DNA of 64,000 bases, taken from positions 7,629 to 71,628 of the forward strand of contig CAYWIS010000004.1 of the NCBI GenBank assembly GCA_964458385.1. Reading direction: 5' to 3'. This stretch comes from JAHWKS01 sp964458385 (GTDB taxonomy: Bacteria > Planctomycetota > Planctomycetia > Pirellulales > Pirellulaceae). The position numbers and the translations under genes are program-made. This document shows positions 61,329 through 64,000 of the stretch, one piece after another. The notes beneath the pieces were generated by a model. That model was given only the letters and a program-made list of their open reading frames with translations. It had not been told where the DNA came from and made no database searches. Position 1 is the first letter of the stretch, and each line of letters opens with the position of its first letter.

Positions 61329-62573
61329 ATGACTCCACTCGCCAAACAAGATCCCGAAGTTTTTGCCGCCATTCACAACGAGCGGCGCCGCCAGCAGGAA
61401 GGGCTGGAAATGATCGCCAGCGAGAATTACACCTCGGCGGCGGTGATGGAGGCAGTGGGAAGCGTTCTGACGAACAAATACGCCGAAGGTTACCCCGGCC
61501 GCCGGTACTACGGCGGTTGCGAGTTTGTGGACGAAGTGGAAAACCTGGCGCGAGAACGGGCCAAGAAACTCTTCGGCGCACAACACGCCAACGTACAGCC
61601 GCACTCGGGTTCGCAAGCGAATAGCGCCGTCTATCTGACCGTGCTCAAGCCCGGCGACACGGTGCTTGGCCTGGACCTGGCTCACGGTGGACACCTAACG
61701 CACGGGATGCGGCTGAACATCTCGGGCATCCTTTACAATTTCCACAGCTATGGGGTTACTCCTGACACGCACCGCATCGACTTCGATCAGGTCGCCCGGC
61801 TCGCGCGAGAACATAAGCCCAAACTGATCGTGGCAGGCGCCAGCGCGTACCCGCGTGAGATTCCTCACAGCCGCTTTGCCGAGATCGCGCAAGAGGTTGG
61901 CGCCAAGCTGTTTGTCGATATGGCCCACTATGCCGGCTTGGTCGCGGCGGGGCTGCACGACAATCCGACCGGCGTAGCCGACTTTGTGACCACCACCACG
62001 CATAAGACACTTCGCGGACCGCGCGCAGGCTTAATCCTGTGCCGCGAAGAGTACGCCAAAGACATCGACCGTAGCGTATTCCCCGGCATTCAAGGCGGCC
62101 CGCTCATGCACGTTGTGGCGGGAAAGGCCGTATGCTTTGGCGAGGCATTGCGGCCCGAATTCAAAGTCTACGCACAACGCGTCATCGACAACGCCAAGAC
62201 GCTGGCCGATACCCTGGCGAGCGGCGGGCTCTCGCTGGTCAGCGGCGGCACCGACAATCATTTGATGCTGGTCGATGTAACTCCGCTAGGAATTGGCGGC
62301 AAGTTAGCGGAAGAAACGCTCGACAAATGCGGAATCACGGTTAACAAGAACATGATTCCGTACGACCAGCGCAAACCGATGGATCCCTCGGGAATCCGCA
62401 TTGGCACACCAGCTCTGACCACCCGCGGCATGGGCGCCGACGAAATGCGACTTATTGGCGGTTGGATTCTGGAGGCGCTGCGCGCTCCGGACGATACCAA
62501 CGTCCACGCTCGGATTCGCGCTGCAGCAGCCGAATTGGGCAAGCAGTTCCCAGCCCCGACCGAACAGGGCTAA
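61329..62573 (+). CDS. glyA: Serine hydroxymethyltransferase (GlyA)
   Basis: A 414-residue PLP enzyme that interconverts serine and glycine with tetrahydrofolate, the main source of one-carbon units. The family patterns are all visible: LEMIASENYTSAAVMEA (about 26-42), YAEGYPGRRYYGGCEFVDEVE, QPHSGSQANSAVY, the Lys for PLP in TTTTHKTLRGPRAGLIL near residue 225, and GGTDNHLMLVDV. The length is normal. The enzyme works as a dimer/tetramer in the cytoplasm. About 290 bp precede the gene; no riboswitch or conserved leader was recognised there. Confidence 0.96.
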   Translation: MTPLAKQDPEVFAAIHNERRRQQEGLEMIASENYTSAAVMEAVGSVLTNKYAEGYPGRRYYGGCEFVDEVENLARERAKKLFGAQHANVQPHSGSQANSAVYLTVLKPGDTVLGLDLAHGGHLTHGMRLNISGILYNFHSYGVTPDTHRIDFDQVARLAREHKPKLIVAGASAYPREIPHSRFAEIAQEVGAKLFVDMAHYAGLVAAGLHDNPTGVADFVTTTTHKTLRGPRAGLILCREEYAKDIDRSVFPGIQGGPLMHVVAGKAVCFGEALRPEFKVYAQRVIDNAKTLADTLASGGLSLVSGGTDNHLMLVDVTPLGIGGKLAEETLDKCGITVNKNMIPYDQRKPMDPSGIRIGTPALTTRGMGADEMRLIGGWILEALRAPDDTNVHARIRAAAAELGKQFPAPTEQG

Positions 62574-62939
62574 GACGCCCATCGCTCTTTGAGTTTTGGC
62601 AATCTTGTCCAAGCGTCTGGTGCATAATCACATATTGTTAAAGATGGCGGACGCTTGGCCCCCTCTCCTTTCTGAAACATACTCACGTTGTGCATGGCGC
62701 AACGTGGCAGGTTGCGGCGCCTCAAAAAGGCGGCAAAAAGCTACTCGGTATAACTACACGGCAAAAGCACGTTTTGGTTCGTACTAAACCCATCCACGTG
62801 TTGCCATACTTTCTGCCAACAAATTTCCTCTACGGCGGGATTCTCGTAAGGGGTGTAGCGAACTACGAATTTATATGGGAGATTTGCTCCGACCTTTGAC
62901 GCTCGAAAACCATGTTGGCGCGTCCTTCGCCCCCCTTGT
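62574..62939. other. Gene-free region between glyA and the FixJ-like regulator (366 bp)
   Basis: Open frames here are short and lack ribosome binding sites. A possible -10 element TATAAC occurs near 62750, but no matching -35 was convincing. No repeats, terminator or RNA gene recognised. Confidence 0.45.
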
Positions 62940-63578
62940 ATGGAAATCCCACAAATCATCTTCGGTGTAGCTCTTGATACTTCATCGCTGACGTTGGTCG
63001 AGACTTATGCGTCGAGTCGCGGACTTGCAGTTGAGTCCCATCCTTCTCTCGATGCGTTTCTCCGAGCCTGGCGTACGGGCGGCGCGGGCTGCATCGTTCT
63101 CGATCTGAAGACCGCAGGCGAAGATGGCTTGACGGCGCTGCCGCAGCTTCAGCACTATCCTGTCCTTTTGCCCGTCGTACTCATCGCTGAACACCCCACG
63201 GCGCCGTTGGCGGTGCGTGCGATGCATCAAGGCGCCGCATGGCTGTTTGAAAAGCCCCTCACGCGCGAGTCGCTGGAGCCGGTGCTGGACGATGTCTTGC
63301 AGCGCGAGCAGAAAGATCGCCAGGCGCGCCGCCTGCGCGAGACCACCCTCGCCCGCATCGCCACGCTAACCGAAGGCGAACGCGATGTGCTTCAGCGTCT
63401 CATGGCCGGCATGGCGAACAAGAACATTGCCGCCGACTTGCAACTCGGTTTGCGCACGGTGGAGCTACGGAGAGCCAAAATCTTGAAAAAACTTGGCGCT
63501 CGCTCGCTTGCCGAAATGGTTCGGCTGGTGGTCCTGGCCGACCCGACTTACGCCTACGGCGAAATCTCCTCTTCCTAG
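62940..63578 (+). CDS. FixJ-type response regulator with a degenerate receiver
   Basis: A 212-residue protein with a receiver (about 1-120) and a LuxR-type helix-turn-helix (about 140-205: LTEGERDVLQRLMAGMANKNIAADL, then LRTVELRRAKILKKL). The receiver keeps the phospho-acceptor position D55 (CIVLDLKTAGEDG) and the lysine (FEKPLTRE). The acidic residues that hold magnesium at the end of strand 1 are reduced to D13 in VALDTSS, so normal phosphorylation is doubtful. Such variants may act constitutively or respond to other signals. No kinase gene is next to it. Confidence 0.85.
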   Translation: MEIPQIIFGVALDTSSLTLVETYASSRGLAVESHPSLDAFLRAWRTGGAGCIVLDLKTAGEDGLTALPQLQHYPVLLPVVLIAEHPTAPLAVRAMHQGAAWLFEKPLTRESLEPVLDDVLQREQKDRQARRLRETTLARIATLTEGERDVLQRLMAGMANKNIAADLQLGLRTVELRRAKILKKLGARSLAEMVRLVVLADPTYAYGEISSS

Positions 63579-63745
63579 TTCCCTTGGCTGCGGCGTTGGC
63601 TTGCGTCATGCGCCGGGTCGCTCACACCTCGCCTTCCCCTAAGGGTGTGCGTGCGACACACGGCCGCCCCTAATGCATTTCTGCATTGGAGCCGCGCTCC
63701 CCGTGTGTAAGGCGGATTGAACCGGACCACGTAGCAAGAAACGCC

Positions 63746-63770
63746 ATCGCCCGCGCTGGGCGCGGGCGAT
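63746..63770 (-). terminator. Hairpin downstream of the porin gene
   Basis: Perfect 10-bp arms ATCGCCCGCG / CGCGGGCGAT with a 5-base loop at 63746-63770, starting 79 bases after the stop of the minus-strand porin gene. On the minus strand it is followed by GGCGTTTCTTG, a weak T run. It probably serves as the terminator of that gene. The rest of the 63579-63848 gap shows nothing else. Confidence 0.5.
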
Positions 63771-63848
63771 TGGTGGCGCTGCTTGCGAGAGCGAAACTCA
63801 TTGGCCGCGCCGCGACTGGTCCTAGGCCAGCCGCGGCGCCAAGTGATT

Positions 63849-64000
63849 CTAGAACTGGAGGATGGCGTCCACGCCGGCGGTGAACAGATCATCCTCGTTG
63901 CCGTTGTCAAAGGGCAAGGCACCTGCCGGGGCGTCGCCATCAAACTTGTCCCAGCGCAGTTCGGGCCGGATCACCACGTTCGGGTGCGGCGTAATGTTCA
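63849..64000 (-). CDS. 3' end of an outer-membrane beta-barrel porin gene (BBP2/OmpL-like, partial)
   Basis: The minus strand is open from the window edge to a TAG at 63849-63851. Its 49 residues include PHPNVVIRPELRWDKFDG, then FTAGVDAILQF at the very end. Alternating hydrophobic residues and a terminal Phe are the hallmarks of outer-membrane beta-barrels, and the RWDKFDG...FTAGVDAILQF ending is what I associate with the planctomycete BBP2 porin family. The rest lies outside the window. A hairpin follows at 63746-63770. Confidence 0.72.
   Translation of the reverse strand, partial: NITPHPNVVIRPELRWDKFDGDAPAGALPFDNGNEDDLFTAGVDAILQF

Overview
The window is about 64 kb of a GC-rich chromosome from a member of the Planctomycetota, most likely of the Pirellulales type. 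The evidence is the family content: a DUF1559 pseudopilin with the HPGG...DG motif next to a small lipoprotein, a PSCyt1/DUF1549/DUF1553 cytochrome protein, an N-terminal NPYAAP membrane protein, a Tat-signal Gfo/Idh/MocA oxidoreductase, a Ser/Thr kinase and a BBP2-type porin. KdsA, the RND pump and the porin indicate a Gram-negative envelope with Kdo-containing lipopolysaccharide. I saw no rRNA, tRNA, CRISPR array, transposase, prophage or plasmid function. This is chromosomal backbone with short palindromic repeats between genes.

Layout. 1-6.4 kb: the end of a membrane protein, a fatty acid desaturase, a PP2C phosphatase, a coiled-coil exported protein, a histone H1-like protein with an RpoA-CTD-like tail, a striking Cys-Cys repeat protein, a small secreted Cys protein and an MddA-like methyltransferase. 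6.6-17.4 kb (minus strand): a type II secretion cluster in the order E-F-G-H-I-J-K-L/N-M/C. H to K are chained by 4-bp start/stop overlaps and the cluster ends in an intrinsic terminator. There is no secretin gene, and GspM- and GspC-like parts appear fused. 18-24.3 kb: a DUF885 hydrolase, a MoaD/ThiS protein with a BNR-repeat protein, a zinc-ribbon membrane protein, a sugar-nucleotide-type epimerase and CsbD. 24.5-27.4 kb: a histidine kinase/NtrC-type regulator pair with overlapping genes. 28-33 kb: a PSCyt1/DUF1549/DUF1553 protein followed by a sodium:solute symporter. 33-38.4 kb (minus): an MDR dehydrogenase, a lipoprotein, a transglutaminase-like lipoprotein, KdsA and a DAG-kinase-family protein. 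38.4-39.3 kb: a gene-free stretch with a strongly folded RNA-like region. 39.3-43.8 kb: a Ser/Thr kinase, a membrane-protein gene broken by an in-frame TGA and a GT39-like protein. 44-52 kb (minus): a large exported glycosidase-like protein and an RND permease with its adaptor lipoprotein. 52.2-57.6 kb: a TPR membrane protein with an attenuator-like leader, an oxidoreductase, an O-methyltransferase and the lipoprotein/DUF1559 pair. 58.3-64 kb: a BASS-family transporter, a metallopeptidase-like lipoprotein with a LecA-like tail, GlyA, a FixJ-like regulator with a degenerate receiver, and the 3' end of a porin gene.

Most interesting items: (1) the folded RNA candidate at 38.80-39.01 kb with a strong minus-strand terminator; (2) the single in-frame TGA in the NPYAAP membrane protein; (3) the two-fold duplicated CC-x5 array (18 Cys-Cys pairs); (4) a promoter and intrinsic terminator packed into the 5' leader of the TPR gene; (5) the GspM-Ig-GspC-like fusion and the EF-hand/RGG insertions in the type II secretion proteins; (6) two nested palindromes of the same architecture. 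All family names come from reading the protein sequences; no database search was run.
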